From positions 14,674 to 78,673 of the forward strand of contig DMEU01000023.1 in assembly GCA_003451585.1 (NCBI GenBank): a stretch of 64,000 nt of DNA. The letters are read 5' to 3'. The notes below the pieces were generated by a model that saw nothing but the letters and a program-made list of their open reading frames with translations, was not told where the DNA came from and made no database searches. The position numbers were made by a program, and so were the translations under genes. This DNA comes from Candidatus Omnitrophota bacterium (GTDB lineage: Bacteria; Omnitrophota; Gorgyraeia; Velamenicoccales; Velamenicoccaceae). Positions 23,005-32,266 of this stretch are shown piece by piece (position 1 is the first letter of the stretch; every line of letters begins with the position of its first letter).

Positions 23005-26000
23005 TTCGCATACCTTCGCTTGGCGATATTGATAATCTTTTCCATAATCAGGTCGATCTCTTCGTAACTTAGGCCAAGCTTCGTTTTATCAGCGAGATAA
23101 TCCTCGATCTCGTTAAGCATTTTATTCTGGATATCTGTCTTAAGGTGCCAATCCACCACAATGTTGCTCTGAATAATCGCATCGATATCGATAGCGATCT
23201 TGGCCGAAGCGCCTTTGTCGTTGTTACGCTGGTTGACAGACTCGTAAACGACACCATAAAACGCCTTTGCCACATCCTTGTCCTGCAATATGTCTGGTAT
23301 GTCCGTATCCTTACGATCCCGGACAGCCTCCATGATTTCCTTGGCCGTTAGAAAATATTGCGCATCGGTGATTCGCGCCAGCCTATAATCATCAATGGCT
23401 TTCTTCAATAGATTGGAGAATTTTTCATAGAACACGGGATCTTCGTCATACTTTTCTTCGATTGTCCTCTTTGTCCTATGTGCGATCATGTCCGCTTTCG
23501 CGGCCTCACCAACAGCTTTCGTGACTTCCTTCTGGAAGCTCTCCTTGTCGAAGATATTCACAGGGTCAGTAATTTTGATGACTTCATCCGAGCTGACGTA
23601 GGTGTTTAGCAGTTTTTGGATCTTGTCCTCGTACTCCTTAAAGTCGACGACTTCGGCATAGCGTTTTTTGACCGACACCCGCAGTTTCTGGAAGAACTTA
23701 AAATCATCCTTGTACTTATTAATCTGCTTCTCCGGCACTTCTTCGTAAAACTTCTCTGATGAAAGCGCGATGCTGAGCGTTTTCGAGAAGGCCGTCAACT
23801 TCTCGTAAAATTTATGTCGGATCTCTTCGTCAAACAAGAACCGTTCGTATTCTTCCTCATCCCGCCGATTCTTTATCTCTTTAAAGATGTCCCATAGATC
23901 AGCGTATTTCTGGGGGAGAGTTTTGACCTCCTCCGCGATATTGACCAGCGTACCTTCCAAGTCCTCCTTATCGAAGCCGGATAGTTCCTCATATGCTGTC
24001 AATGCAAGGTCAAGCTCTCCAAGAATGCCGTAATAATCGACGATAAACCCGTAGTCTTTGCCTTCATGGATACGGTTAACCCGCGCAATGGCCTGTAAGA
24101 GGGTGTGTTCCTTCATGGATTTGGCAATATAAAGAACCGTATTCCGAGGCGCATCAAAGCCGGTCAGTAACTTCTCAACAACGATCAGAATCTCCGGCTG
24201 TTCCGAGTGCTTGAATGATGCAATGACCTGTTTGTTATATTCTGTTTCACTGCCAAAGCGTTTTAGTATGTTCTTCCAAAACTTCACGACATCTTCCGTA
24301 GGCTCCTCGTAAACATCCTCATAGCCCTCGCGCTCATCGGGCGCCGAAATAACGACCTCGGAAGAAACCTTTCCGATTTCATCAAGACACTTCTTGAATT
24401 TCAGCGCCGCGGCCTTGGAATCAGTCGCGATCTGCGCCTTAAAGCCGGTGCCTTGCCAGTTTTTGCTGTAATGTTCACTTACGTCGTAGGCGATCATGAA
24501 AATCTTCTGATCGGTAAGATTAAGCTTTTCGATTTTGCTAAATTTACGTTTAAGATCAATAACCTGTTTCTCTGATAAATCCTTGCAGACCCGTTCAAAC
24601 CATGAGTCAATCGGCTTCTGATCCACATCTTGAATGACATGACGCCCTTCATAAAGCAATGGAACAACTGCCTTGTCTTCGACCGCATCGTTGATGGTAT
24701 AAATTGGTTGGATGAATCCACCAAACTTCTCCGCGGTACTTTTTTCGCTCTTGAGAAGGGGCGTGCCGGTAAAACCAATATAGCAAGCATTGGGCAGAAC
24801 CTTTTTCATCAGAGCGTGAGCAATGCCGTACTGGCTTCGGTGGCTTTCATCTACCAGAACAAAGATATTCTCTGACATGACTTCTACTGAGCGCTTATTG
24901 AGACCAGCCTGAAACTTATCAAGAACGGACGTAATAATAGATTTTTTATTCTTATCCAATATCTCCATTAGATGAGCGCCGGTCTTTGCCTTTTCCGGCT
25001 CCATCCCGCAATGCTTGAACGTATCGCATATCTGCTGATCCAGATCGATCCTATCAGTAACAATAACAATCCTTGGATTGGGGATAGACGGACAAAGAGC
25101 CAGTGCCTTGGCAAGCATAACCATGGTGATGGACTTACCGCTTCCCTGCGTGTGCCAGATCACGCCGCCTTTTCGTTTGCCTTCCTGATATTGAGAAACG
25201 CGTTCAATCGTATTCTTGACGGCAAAATACTGCTGATGCCGGGCGATTTTCTTCTCCCCGCAGTCATAAATAACGAACTGACGGCTTAGCTCAAGCAAGC
25301 GATCCGGCTTTAGCAGGGAATAAATAGCTCGATCTTGATTAGTCACCATGCGCCCTTCGGACTCAATCGAATCAAAATAGCGTCTGACATATTGGAAGCG
25401 TGAAGCAAAGAGTTTGTCCTTAATATCAAGGGATAACGGCTTGTTAACCAGCCGTTTAACCTCCGCTTCAAAATCTTCCTTTTCCTTCCATACCGCCCAA
25501 AACTTATCAGCTGTCCCAGCGGTACCGTACTTGGCCTCATTCTTACTGACCGCCACAAGCAGTTGTGAATAAACAAAAAGGCCCGGAATAAACTCATCGG
25601 TTTGATTGCGAAGATTCTGCGAAATTGCCTCTTTAATAGGATCCTTAATATCCGGGCATTTACATTCAATAACCGCAAAGGGAATGCCGTTTACAAAGAG
25701 GACGAGATCCGGACGGCGATGCGCCTTTCCGTCAGACTGCATAACCTCAAATTCTTCCGTAACATGGAAGACGTTCTTATCGAGGTTCTCCCAATCGATA
25801 AACTTCAAGTCAAAACTTTTTGTATTACCAAGAATCGTCTCCTCAAAGCTCTTGCCGAGTGATAGCAAGTCATAAATCTTCTCATTGGTGCGGATAAGAC
25901 CGTCATAGGGGATATTCTTTAGCGTGCTGATCGCGTTGGTAATGTTGTTGTTTGAAAACTTATACTCATCGCCCTTATACGTGATCGTGTTGATCTGATG

Positions 26001-26174
26001 GAGTTTCTTTTCAAGGATGGCTTCAAGAATTACGTTCGAGGTCTTACCGCCGCGGGCAATGAGCGCCTCCTCTGGCGTAAGGTAGGTATAGCCAAGGTTA
26101 ATCAGCAACTGCAACGCCGGAACCTGCGAGATATGATCCTCTTTAAAGGATGGTATTTCAGGATTATGCGCCAT
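23001..26174 (-). CDS. hsdR: Type I restriction enzyme, R subunit HsdR
   Basis: A 1057-residue motor-nuclease that translocates and cleaves DNA lacking host methylation. The N-terminal PD-(D/E)xK nuclease shows D156 in RRPDLVLF and E170-C-K172. The helicase follows: Walker A HTQGSGKS at 341-348, the DEAD-box variant VDESHRSQYG, FTGTPLL and LLTGFDAPR/QAIARVNR. Length is typical. The ATG has GGGAG upstream. It lies downstream of fic across a repeat-rich operator-like region and overlaps the metallopeptidase gene. Together with hsdM and hsdS it makes a complete system. Confidence 0.97.
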   Translation of the reverse strand: MAHNPEIPSFKEDHISQVPALQLLINLGYTYLTPEEALIARGGKTSNVILEAILEKKLHQINTITYKGDEYKFSNNNITNAISTLKNIPYDGLIRTNEKIYDLLSLGKSFEETILGNTKSFDLKFIDWENLDKNVFHVTEEFEVMQSDGKAHRRPDLVLFVNGIPFAVIECKCPDIKDPIKEAISQNLRNQTDEFIPGLFVYSQLLVAVSKNEAKYGTAGTADKFWAVWKEKEDFEAEVKRLVNKPLSLDIKDKLFASRFQYVRRYFDSIESEGRMVTNQDRAIYSLLKPDRLLELSRQFVIYDCGEKKIARHQQYFAVKNTIERVSQYQEGKRKGGVIWHTQGSGKSITMVMLAKALALCPSIPNPRIVIVTDRIDLDQQICDTFKHCGMEPEKAKTGAHLMEILDKNKKSIITSVLDKFQAGLNKRSVEVMSENIFVLVDESHRSQYGIAHALMKKVLPNACYIGFTGTPLLKSEKSTAEKFGGFIQPIYTINDAVEDKAVVPLLYEGRHVIQDVDQKPIDSWFERVCKDLSEKQVIDLKRKFSKIEKLNLTDQKIFMIAYDVSEHYSKNWQGTGFKAQIATDSKAAALKFKKCLDEIGKVSSEVVISAPDEREGYEDVYEEPTEDVVKFWKNILKRFGSETEYNKQVIASFKHSEQPEILIVVEKLLTGFDAPRNTVLYIAKSMKEHTLLQAIARVNRIHEGKDYGFIVDYYGILGELDLALTAYEELSGFDKEDLEGTLVNIAEEVKTLPQKYADLWDIFKEIKNRRDEEEYERFLFDEEIRHKFYEKLTAFSKTLSIALSSEKFYEEVPEKQINKYKDDFKFFQKLRVSVKKRYAEVVDFKEYEDKIQKLLNTYVSSDEVIKITDPVNIFDKESFQKEVTKAVGEAAKADMIAHRTKRTIEEKYDEDPVFYEKFSNLLKKAIDDYRLARITDAQYFLTAKEIMEAVRDRKDTDIPDILQDKDVAKAFYGVVYESVNQRNNDKGASAKIAIDIDAIIQSNIVVDWHLKTDIQNKMLNEIEDYLADKTKLGLSYEEIDLIMEKIINIAKRRYAK

Positions 26175-26189
26175 AAGAACTCCCTGTGG

Positions 26190-26275
26190 AAAATAAGAAA
26201 TTCTTTATTTTACTTTCACTGCCTAAAGTAAAATAAGAAATCTGCTGTTTTACTTTGACCCCATAAAGTAAATTT
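26190..26275. repeat. Two tandem repeats of about 40 bp with inverted TTTACTTT/AAAGTAAA arms
   Basis: Two copies of about 40 bp, each beginning aaaataagaaat and each containing an inverted pair. The first is tattttacttt (26206-26216) with aaagtaaaata (26225-26235); the second has ttttacttt and aaagtaaa around gacccca. They fill the gap between the end of fic and the hsdR start, so they look like an operator controlling hsdR. The Fic protein has a C-terminal winged-helix-like region and is a candidate binder. Confidence 0.75.
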
Positions 26276-26288
26276 ACGGATACCATTA

Positions 26289-27425
26289 TTATCCTTTCTT
26301 AAACAAGGCTAAGTATTCCTTAAACTCAAAAATCCTATTACGCTGATGCCCTGTGATCTCCTTAATAATTCCGAGCTTCTCAAAGTCACGAATTAAGGCA
26401 TTAGCCGACTTGGGCGTTAGATCCATGAGCTTGCCAACGTCGTTGGCAGTAATAACCGGCTTTTTATAGAGCAGGTGAATAAATTGCCTACCTGTCTCCG
26501 CCTTGCGCCCAAGCGTAACAATCTTCGAATCTACCTTATCCTTGAGCTTTAAGATGCCTTGGAAGGTTTCTTTGCCCGCGCCAGCGGTCTCAATAACCGC
26601 ATTAAGGAAGAACTTAACCCAATGCGCCATGTCGTTTGCTTCCCGCACACGCGACAGGGCATCGTAATACGACGGCTTGTGTTTCTCAAAAAAAGCCGAA
26701 AGATAAAGAGATGGTTTAATCAATAGCTTATGGTTCACCAGATAGAAGGTGATCAGAAGGCGACCGATCCTTCCATTGCCGTCCAAGAATGGGTGGACAG
26801 ACTCAAACTGATAGTGGCTTATGGCTATTTTAATTAAATGCGGGACGTCGACCGCATCGTTATGTAAGAACTTCTCGAAGTCACTCATCAGATCCGGCAA
26901 ATCATCATGATGAGGCGGGACATAAACCGCATCAGAAATGGTTGACCCTCCGATCCAGTTCTGGCTCTTTCTAAATTCACCGGGATATTTATGTTCGCCG
27001 CGAACGCCCGTCATTAAAATTTTATGCATATCCCGTAAAAGACGATTGGAAAGAGGCAACTTCTCAAGTTGCTTGATGCCGAAATTCATCGCTTTGATAT
27101 AATTTTGAACTTCCTGCCAGTCATCACGCTTCTCGGGTGACAGATCCTCCTTGGCCATCAAAGCTTCATCCATATTCGTCTTTGTGCCTTCGATCCGACT
27201 TGAAGTCTGCGCTTCCTTAACAATGTGCATCTGGATAAAAAGATCAACATCCGGCACTATCAAAGAAAAAGCGTTTAGTTCTCCCATAGACCGCGTTGCC
27301 TGTTCGAGAAGGACATTGATCTTTGCATCATCCCATATCCAAGGTTGATTGACCTTAGCTGGCAGAAAACTTTTATATTCGTACTGTTGCTTATATGTGC
27401 CAGCTTTAAAATCCTTCATGTTCAT
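26289..27425 (-). CDS. Fic-domain protein with N-terminal inhibitory motif and C-terminal winged helix
   Basis: A 378-residue Fic protein, expected to transfer AMP or a similar group to a protein. The active-site motif is HPFLDGNGRIGR at 211-222 and the inhibitory motif SSRIEG at 75-80, preceding the core, as in class II Fic enzymes. Residues from about 315 (YKKPVITANDVGKLM, ALIRDFEKLGIIKEI) look like a winged helix-turn-helix. GGAGGG lies upstream of the ATG. It sits inside the hsd locus, between hsdS and hsdR, with short gaps, and may regulate expression or activity of the restriction enzyme. Confidence 0.93.
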   Translation of the reverse strand: MNMKDFKAGTYKQQYEYKSFLPAKVNQPWIWDDAKINVLLEQATRSMGELNAFSLIVPDVDLFIQMHIVKEAQTSSRIEGTKTNMDEALMAKEDLSPEKRDDWQEVQNYIKAMNFGIKQLEKLPLSNRLLRDMHKILMTGVRGEHKYPGEFRKSQNWIGGSTISDAVYVPPHHDDLPDLMSDFEKFLHNDAVDVPHLIKIAISHYQFESVHPFLDGNGRIGRLLITFYLVNHKLLIKPSLYLSAFFEKHKPSYYDALSRVREANDMAHWVKFFLNAVIETAGAGKETFQGILKLKDKVDSKIVTLGRKAETGRQFIHLLYKKPVITANDVGKLMDLTPKSANALIRDFEKLGIIKEITGHQRNRIFEFKEYLALFKKG

Positions 27426-27435
27426 AACGTCCCTC

Positions 27436-28641
27436 CTAAACCTTAACCCGGATCTTGCCGGTTAAAAGTTTTTGCATAAGCCCTTTTTTCTCCCTATTCC
27501 AAAATACCAGTTTTTTCGTTAAGAAAGTAATTTCTGCTTCAATTGCTGATAAAAGAGAAGCCACGCGAACCTGATCCTTGATGGACGGTAGTTTAATTTT
27601 TACCTTCATCACTTCATTTTTTGATAGGTTATACCTTGTAAATCCTTGGGCTAGTCGGTAAATTTCTCTTCTGAAATCATACCCACGAAATAGAAATCTG
27701 GCATAATCGGGAAGCAGTTTTGAAAAATCATTTAATCTATAACCAAAACAGAAGCTATTTAAGTACACCTCACCAACTTCATCTAATAGCACTGAAGACA
27801 TGCCAACCTCTTCAGGCGTTTCAGAAGATACGGTAAAGAATACATCTCCTCGTTTTGCGGTATTTTGCTTTTCGCCATCATTTATGCGAACCAGTTCCAA
27901 GCTATCTATATCAACCTTAGTGTTTGCAAAAATATTTTTATAGCTTATATAGGGCTTACCGTGCCCAAAGTCGTCTTTTTCTTTTCCGCTAAGCCCTGCG
28001 TATGGCTTACCAATATCTCCAAGCGTATATTCTTGCATTTTCCCCTTAACCAATAACTTACCGGTTAAAAGTTTTTGCATAAGCCCTTTTTTTAATTCAA
28101 TCTTGGCTTCGATTATCCCGCTTAGAGTCTCGATTGCCCGATCCCAAGTTAAGAGAACTTCTGCGATCTTTTTTTGCTCTGCTACCGGAGGCATAAGTAG
28201 CTGGAGATGCAGGAAATCTTTACGATCCAAGACGCGGTTTCTGCCAGCACCACCGGGTGAAATAATGCCAAGGTTATAAACAAATCTTTTTGAAGGTATC
28301 AAGTATCGAAAAAACTCCGGAATAACCACATTTCGGTCAAAAACGTAAGTTGGGAAGCGATGTGATACTAAAGCATCTTCATCGCTTTTATTGACAAGGG
28401 CAACCGCGCCCTCCCAAGCAAAAGTAATGTTTACAATAAGATCGTCCTTTTTCACTGCAAAAAGGGTTTCCATCATAACCTTGTCGGGATTCTCAACCTC
28501 ACGAATAAAGGTTCCCTTACAGTGACTACGAATACCTAAAGAACGATATTTAACCTTAGGCTTATCAACCTCACGAGGAGTGAATTTCAAAAAATCTTTA
28601 ATCTCGAGCTCTTGCCAGTCCCGAGGGATAGTTCGTACCAT
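27436..28641 (-). CDS. hsdS: Type I restriction specificity subunit HsdS, two target-recognition domains
   Basis: A 401-residue DNA recognition subunit. Two target-recognition domains are each followed by a conserved helix: residues near 165-200 (KKIAEVLLTWDRAIETL, ELKKGLMQKLLTGK) and the C-terminus (REKKGLMQKLLTGK). The near-identical helix ends are encoded by 32-bp identical repeats in the DNA. It starts 1 bp after the hsdM stop and ends 10 bp before fic. Determines the target sequence of both methylation and restriction; the target cannot be read from sequence. Confidence 0.95.
   Translation of the reverse strand: MVRTIPRDWQELEIKDFLKFTPREVDKPKVKYRSLGIRSHCKGTFIREVENPDKVMMETLFAVKKDDLIVNITFAWEGAVALVNKSDEDALVSHRFPTYVFDRNVVIPEFFRYLIPSKRFVYNLGIISPGGAGRNRVLDRKDFLHLQLLMPPVAEQKKIAEVLLTWDRAIETLSGIIEAKIELKKGLMQKLLTGKLLVKGKMQEYTLGDIGKPYAGLSGKEKDDFGHGKPYISYKNIFANTKVDIDSLELVRINDGEKQNTAKRGDVFFTVSSETPEEVGMSSVLLDEVGEVYLNSFCFGYRLNDFSKLLPDYARFLFRGYDFRREIYRLAQGFTRYNLSKNEVMKVKIKLPSIKDQVRVASLLSAIEAEITFLTKKLVFWNREKKGLMQKLLTGKIRVKV
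27458..27489 (-). repeat. hsdS internal repeat, copy near the 3' end
   Basis: 32 bp identical to 28061-28092 (starts ccggttaaaag, ends in a T run on the plus strand). It encodes the GLMQKLLTG helix end after the second target-recognition domain. Confidence 0.9.
28061..28092 (-). repeat. hsdS internal repeat, central copy
   Basis: 32 bp identical to 27458-27489, encoding the GLMQKLLTG helix end after the first target-recognition domain. Recombination between the copies would delete or exchange the second domain. Confidence 0.9.
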
Positions 28642-28642
28642 A

Positions 28643-30136
28643 TTAAAGCCCCAATTCCTTTAAGTAACCCGCCATTTCTTTTTGGACTGCGGAGAGTTCA
28701 TTTTCCAATGCTCCGATTTCTTTTTGAGTCTTTGCGATATCAACATCGTCTTCCTCTTCAAATATATCCACGTAGCGAGGGATGTTAAGATTAAATTCGT
28801 TCTCCTTGACCTCATCTAATGTCGCTCGGTATGAGTATTTATCATTCGTTTTGTAGTCTTTATACGTCTTCAAGATCTTCTCAATATCTTCCGACCGGAG
28901 TTTGTTTTGAGTTTTATCTTTTTCAAACTCACGGCTGGCATCGATAAAAAGTAGATCTTTAGTTTTGCGTCCTTTCTTGAAGACAAGAACGGCTACTGGA
29001 ATGCTCACCCCATAAAACAGATTGGGAGGTAAGCCAATTACGACATCAAGGATATTTTCCTCAACAAATTTTTGACGGATAACACCCTCCGAACCAACTC
29101 TAAATAAAACACCATGAGGCACGATAACCGCCACACGTCCTGATTCGTTCATGGTCTCAACCATGTGGGTTACAAAAGCGTAGTCGCCCTTACTCTTAGG
29201 CGGTACACCACGATGAAAACGTCTAAATTTATCGGCGCCGGCATTTTCTGCACCCCACTTATCAAGGGAAAAGGGAGGGTTGGCTGTGACGATATCAAAC
29301 TTCATCAAAGCGTCATTCTCAATGAGCTTGGGATTATTAAGCGTATCTCCCCATTCAATTCGAGCATTATCAATATCGTGCAGAAACATATTCATCATGC
29401 AAAGTGCCCATGTACTGCCGTTGCTCTCTTGACCAAATAACGAAAAGTTTCTGTCTTTAACTTCCTTGGATACCTGTATTAATAACGACCCCGAACCACA
29501 GGCGGGATCACAAATTCTGTCTCCGGGTTTTGGACCGAGTAATTTTGCTAATAAAACCGACACCTCATCCGGGGTGTAGAACTCGCCACCCTTTTTCCCA
29601 GCATCGCTAGCAAATTTTCCAATTAGGTATTGATACGTATTGCCAATAACATCGGAACTACCGATCTTTGAAGGTCTCAAATCCATGCGTTCGTCAGCAA
29701 AATCTTCGATTAAATGCTTGAGGCGCTTGTTGCGGTCTTTAGTCTGGCCAAGATTTGATTCAGAATTGAAATCGATATTACGGAAAACGCCTTCGAGCTT
29801 TGCCTTATTGGCCTCTTCGATGCCTTCCAATGCCAGATTAATGACTTCTCCAATGTTGCTGACGTCTCGTTTGCCATAGACAGAGTCAAAGTCGCAATTC
29901 TCGGGCAGAACGAAGCGCTCGCGATCCATCTTGCGTTTGATACGGACAGGGTCATTGCCGTATTCTTTCTGATACTGTTCTTTTTTATCCTTCCACAGAT
30001 CGCTTAAATATTTAAGGAAGAGAAACACAAGGATGTAATTCTTGTATTCGGATGGATCTACAACACCGCGAAACGTGTCACACGCCTTCCACGCTACCGC
30101 GTTTATTTCATCTTGGTTTGTTTTACCGTTAGCCAT
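28643..30136 (-). CDS. hsdM: Type I restriction-modification methyltransferase HsdM
   Basis: A protein of about 497 residues: N6-adenine DNA methyltransferase of the type I complex. SAM-binding motif DPACGSGSLL lies near residue 212 and the catalytic motif NPPF near 285; the N-terminal helical domain (FLFLKYLSDLWKDKK) is typical. I start at the ATG at 30136 with AAGGAGG 7 nt upstream; a TTG two codons earlier lies between RBS and ATG and is rejected. The gene is 11 bp or so downstream of the half-size S-like gene and directly upstream of hsdS. Confidence 0.96.
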   Translation of the reverse strand: MANGKTNQDEINAVAWKACDTFRGVVDPSEYKNYILVFLFLKYLSDLWKDKKEQYQKEYGNDPVRIKRKMDRERFVLPENCDFDSVYGKRDVSNIGEVINLALEGIEEANKAKLEGVFRNIDFNSESNLGQTKDRNKRLKHLIEDFADERMDLRPSKIGSSDVIGNTYQYLIGKFASDAGKKGGEFYTPDEVSVLLAKLLGPKPGDRICDPACGSGSLLIQVSKEVKDRNFSLFGQESNGSTWALCMMNMFLHDIDNARIEWGDTLNNPKLIENDALMKFDIVTANPPFSLDKWGAENAGADKFRRFHRGVPPKSKGDYAFVTHMVETMNESGRVAVIVPHGVLFRVGSEGVIRQKFVEENILDVVIGLPPNLFYGVSIPVAVLVFKKGRKTKDLLFIDASREFEKDKTQNKLRSEDIEKILKTYKDYKTNDKYSYRATLDEVKENEFNLNIPRYVDIFEEEDDVDIAKTQKEIGALENELSAVQKEMAGYLKELGL

Positions 30137-30153
30137 GGACAACCTCCTTATGA

Positions 30154-30726
30154 TTACTTTGAAATGACACTCAGCAACTGAGCTAAAATAAGTCTGTGTT
30201 TTTTTTCTTTTATGGCATCCACGAGATCCTGCTCTCGCTGGTGCAGTTCGTAAATCTTTGCGATCTTCTCCTGAGTCTTTAAATCTGGGACAACGACCTC
30301 GAGCTCACTCAGCAACTGTTTATTAATTACCTGTATACGCGTGCCACCCGCATTTCTGTCAAAGTAGATTTGAGCCGGACGCTGATTGAGATACCATGCC
30401 AGATACCCCGGAAGTACATCCGCTTTTTTTACGCTGATGATGAAATAATGCGCGGTCGCTATCGTGCTCGGTAATTGCTCAGTGACAAGAGCCGAAACCG
30501 GATGATTCGTCTTTGCCTTAAGAAGAACATCACCAACAGCAAGAAAATTCTCTGAGCCAGTTTTATCTAACTCGATACGTTGAAGATCACGCGTGTTAAG
30601 GACGCCTCGATCGTTTACGTCCTTGAGCTGAACGACACTCACGTTTCCCTCTTTGTCGGACTTGATGCCTTCTTTAAAGAGGTACCCTGACTTTATTTTT
30701 GCGATTTGTGATATTTTCTTCTTCAT
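30154..30726 (-). CDS. Half-size HsdS-like protein, single target-recognition domain
   Basis: A 190-residue protein with one TRD-like unit: ISQIAKIKSGYLF at the start, a middle part with YLAWYLNQ and GGTRIQVINKQLL, and the conserved helix VVPDLKTQEKIAKIYEL. This matches one half of a type I S subunit. It is the first gene of the hsd operon. It could pair with itself to form an alternative specificity, act as a regulator, or be a duplicated remnant; the complete hsdS at 27436-28641 makes it redundant for basic function. Confidence 0.8.
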   Translation of the reverse strand: MKKKISQIAKIKSGYLFKEGIKSDKEGNVSVVQLKDVNDRGVLNTRDLQRIELDKTGSENFLAVGDVLLKAKTNHPVSALVTEQLPSTIATAHYFIISVKKADVLPGYLAWYLNQRPAQIYFDRNAGGTRIQVINKQLLSELEVVVPDLKTQEKIAKIYELHQREQDLVDAIKEKKHRLILAQLLSVISK

Positions 30727-31266
30727 CTGTAATCTTTTCCTTTAGCGTTGATGAAACTTTATAGCACACAGCCATAATTCTGTCAAGTATTATTTTAGCG
30801 TTTAGCTAACTCCGATGTATAATTCGTATTACTCACATTAAAAGCGTAGAAAACTGATTGTCTTGGCGGTTTCGACATATTTATTGTAGTGGTAGCCTCC
30901 ACTCGGACATTCGGACATCGAAAATGTCGTATATGTCCGACTCTTAGGACATCGTTTTTGAGGCGATTTTGAGCCAAAATTGAGCCAATTTCCCGACGGG
31001 AAACGCTTTTTGGGCCCTTTCCAACCGGACACCCCGAAATACGGCCATACGACCACGACATGACATTTTCAAAACCTGACATCACTCAAAGCCCGCGCCT
31101 CGCCCGACCCGCGCCCGACACCCCCTTCCAAGGACCCGTAAAGGGGGAGGCGTGCGGAGAGGTCGGTTAACAAGGCCGCCCCTGTCGGACGCGCTTCTCC
31201 GACAAAGCCAACGCGAGGGGAACAAAACGAAAAGCCCCGCGCCCGCTCCTCCGCAATCCTTTGCCT
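30727..31266. other. Non-coding region upstream of the hsd operon with small inverted repeats
   Basis: About 540 bp without a convincing gene. It contains repeated tcggacat/atgtccga elements around 30903-30945, forming an inverted repeat with a 14-bp interior, a repeated gagccaa pair near 30970-30985 and a GC-rich stretch near 31090-31160. Short minus-strand frames at 30795-31085 look like chance. The promoter for the hsd operon probably lies near 30730-30830, which is AT-rich. Confidence 0.5.
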
Positions 31267-31950
31267 CTACGATTCAACCGCCTGCTCCTCAACCGGCACG
31301 GACGCATACTTCTTTCGGTACTTATCAAGGATCTTGGCATGCTCCTCGTCAAGATTGAAGGTCGTAATCCAGCGTTCCTTAATCTCGCAATCCCGCTCAA
31401 TGTCCGCAACGGTCGGTTTCTTTATTTCTGACAGCGACTTCTTTTTCTCGTACTCAAACTCCTCGAAGAACGGATCCGTATTGCACGGCGTGAAGCTCCT
31501 TAAACATTCGAGGTTAATGCGCGCCCGTTCATCATAGCCGTATATGCTTAGCGCCATGCCGAATAGACGGCCCTTTGCTTTGGTAAACTCACACATAGCC
31601 TTGTCGCGCTCCTGATCCAGCCGCCTGCGCGCTTCAATGAGCCGCTTTGATTCATCGTCGCAGTTTACCATCAAGGATTCGGATAATTTCCGTTTTAGCT
31701 CGTCGAGGCTTTCGGTAACGATCTCAAGATTAAGCGATGCCTCTTCATAACCCTTATCCGCGTTTTTAATGACGTCGAGGCTGATCTTTTCTCCGCAAAG
31801 GGTCTTGCCTCGGACTTCCTTGCAGAGAATCTTTGAGAGGTTCCGCTCGTTCTCGCATTCCTTTTGTTTGATCTCCAGAGCAATGATCTGCTCGGCAATC
31901 TCTTCGTGATTGACCTTACCGTTTAACGCATTCAAAAAATTCAGTTTCAT
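31267..31950 (-). CDS. Uncharacterised coiled-coil protein of the element
   Basis: A 227-residue charged protein, largely helical: two likely coiled coils (about 17-105, VNHEEIAEQIIALEIKQKE onward, and 103-125, RLIEARRRLDQERDKA) and a final helical segment (LDEEHAKILDKYRKKYA). AAAGGAT lies upstream of the ATG. It lies downstream of the primase gene across about 315 bp. No known family recognised. A structural or DNA-replication accessory role is possible but unproven. Confidence 0.65.
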   Translation of the reverse strand: MKLNFLNALNGKVNHEEIAEQIIALEIKQKECENERNLSKILCKEVRGKTLCGEKISLDVIKNADKGYEEASLNLEIVTESLDELKRKLSESLMVNCDDESKRLIEARRRLDQERDKAMCEFTKAKGRLFGMALSIYGYDERARINLECLRSFTPCNTDPFFEEFEYEKKKSLSEIKKPTVADIERDCEIKERWITTFNLDEEHAKILDKYRKKYASVPVEEQAVES

Positions 31951-32266
31951 GGTTTTATCCTTTCTTTGTGTTTGATTACCGTTTATTTTTCACCGACCTT
32001 TTGCCGCTACATTCCCATAGACCGCACCTCCTTTTTTGTGATTTGTGAGCATTGTGAGGGTAAAATCCTTCTCCTTACCCCTTAGGCATTCAACAGCTCC
32101 TTGTGAGCTGAATATGCCTCTTTCTATAAATATTTCTTTGTTTTGTCCTTTTAGAAAAATAGCCTCACAATCCTCACAGATTTGCGTAACTCCTTGTCGA
32201 TAAGCACCTTGACCCTGTGAGCAGGGCTGTGAGCAAGTGTGAGGTTCTGTGAGCAAGCTCACGGTT
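31951..32266. other. Non-coding region rich in TGTGAG repeats
   Basis: About 316 bp between the primase gene end and the coiled-coil gene. tgtgag or its complement ctcaca occurs many times, in a dense cluster at about 32214-32260 (ctgtgagcagggctgtgag, then further copies) and more sparsely at 32040-32190. A 105-codon frame here lies in another phase and is probably not a gene. The repeats could bind a regulator or initiator; this is inference. Confidence 0.5.

Noticed and set aside
30795..31085. Overlapping short frames upstream of the hsd operon
   Set aside because: Low-complexity composition, mutual overlap in different phases and no RBS.
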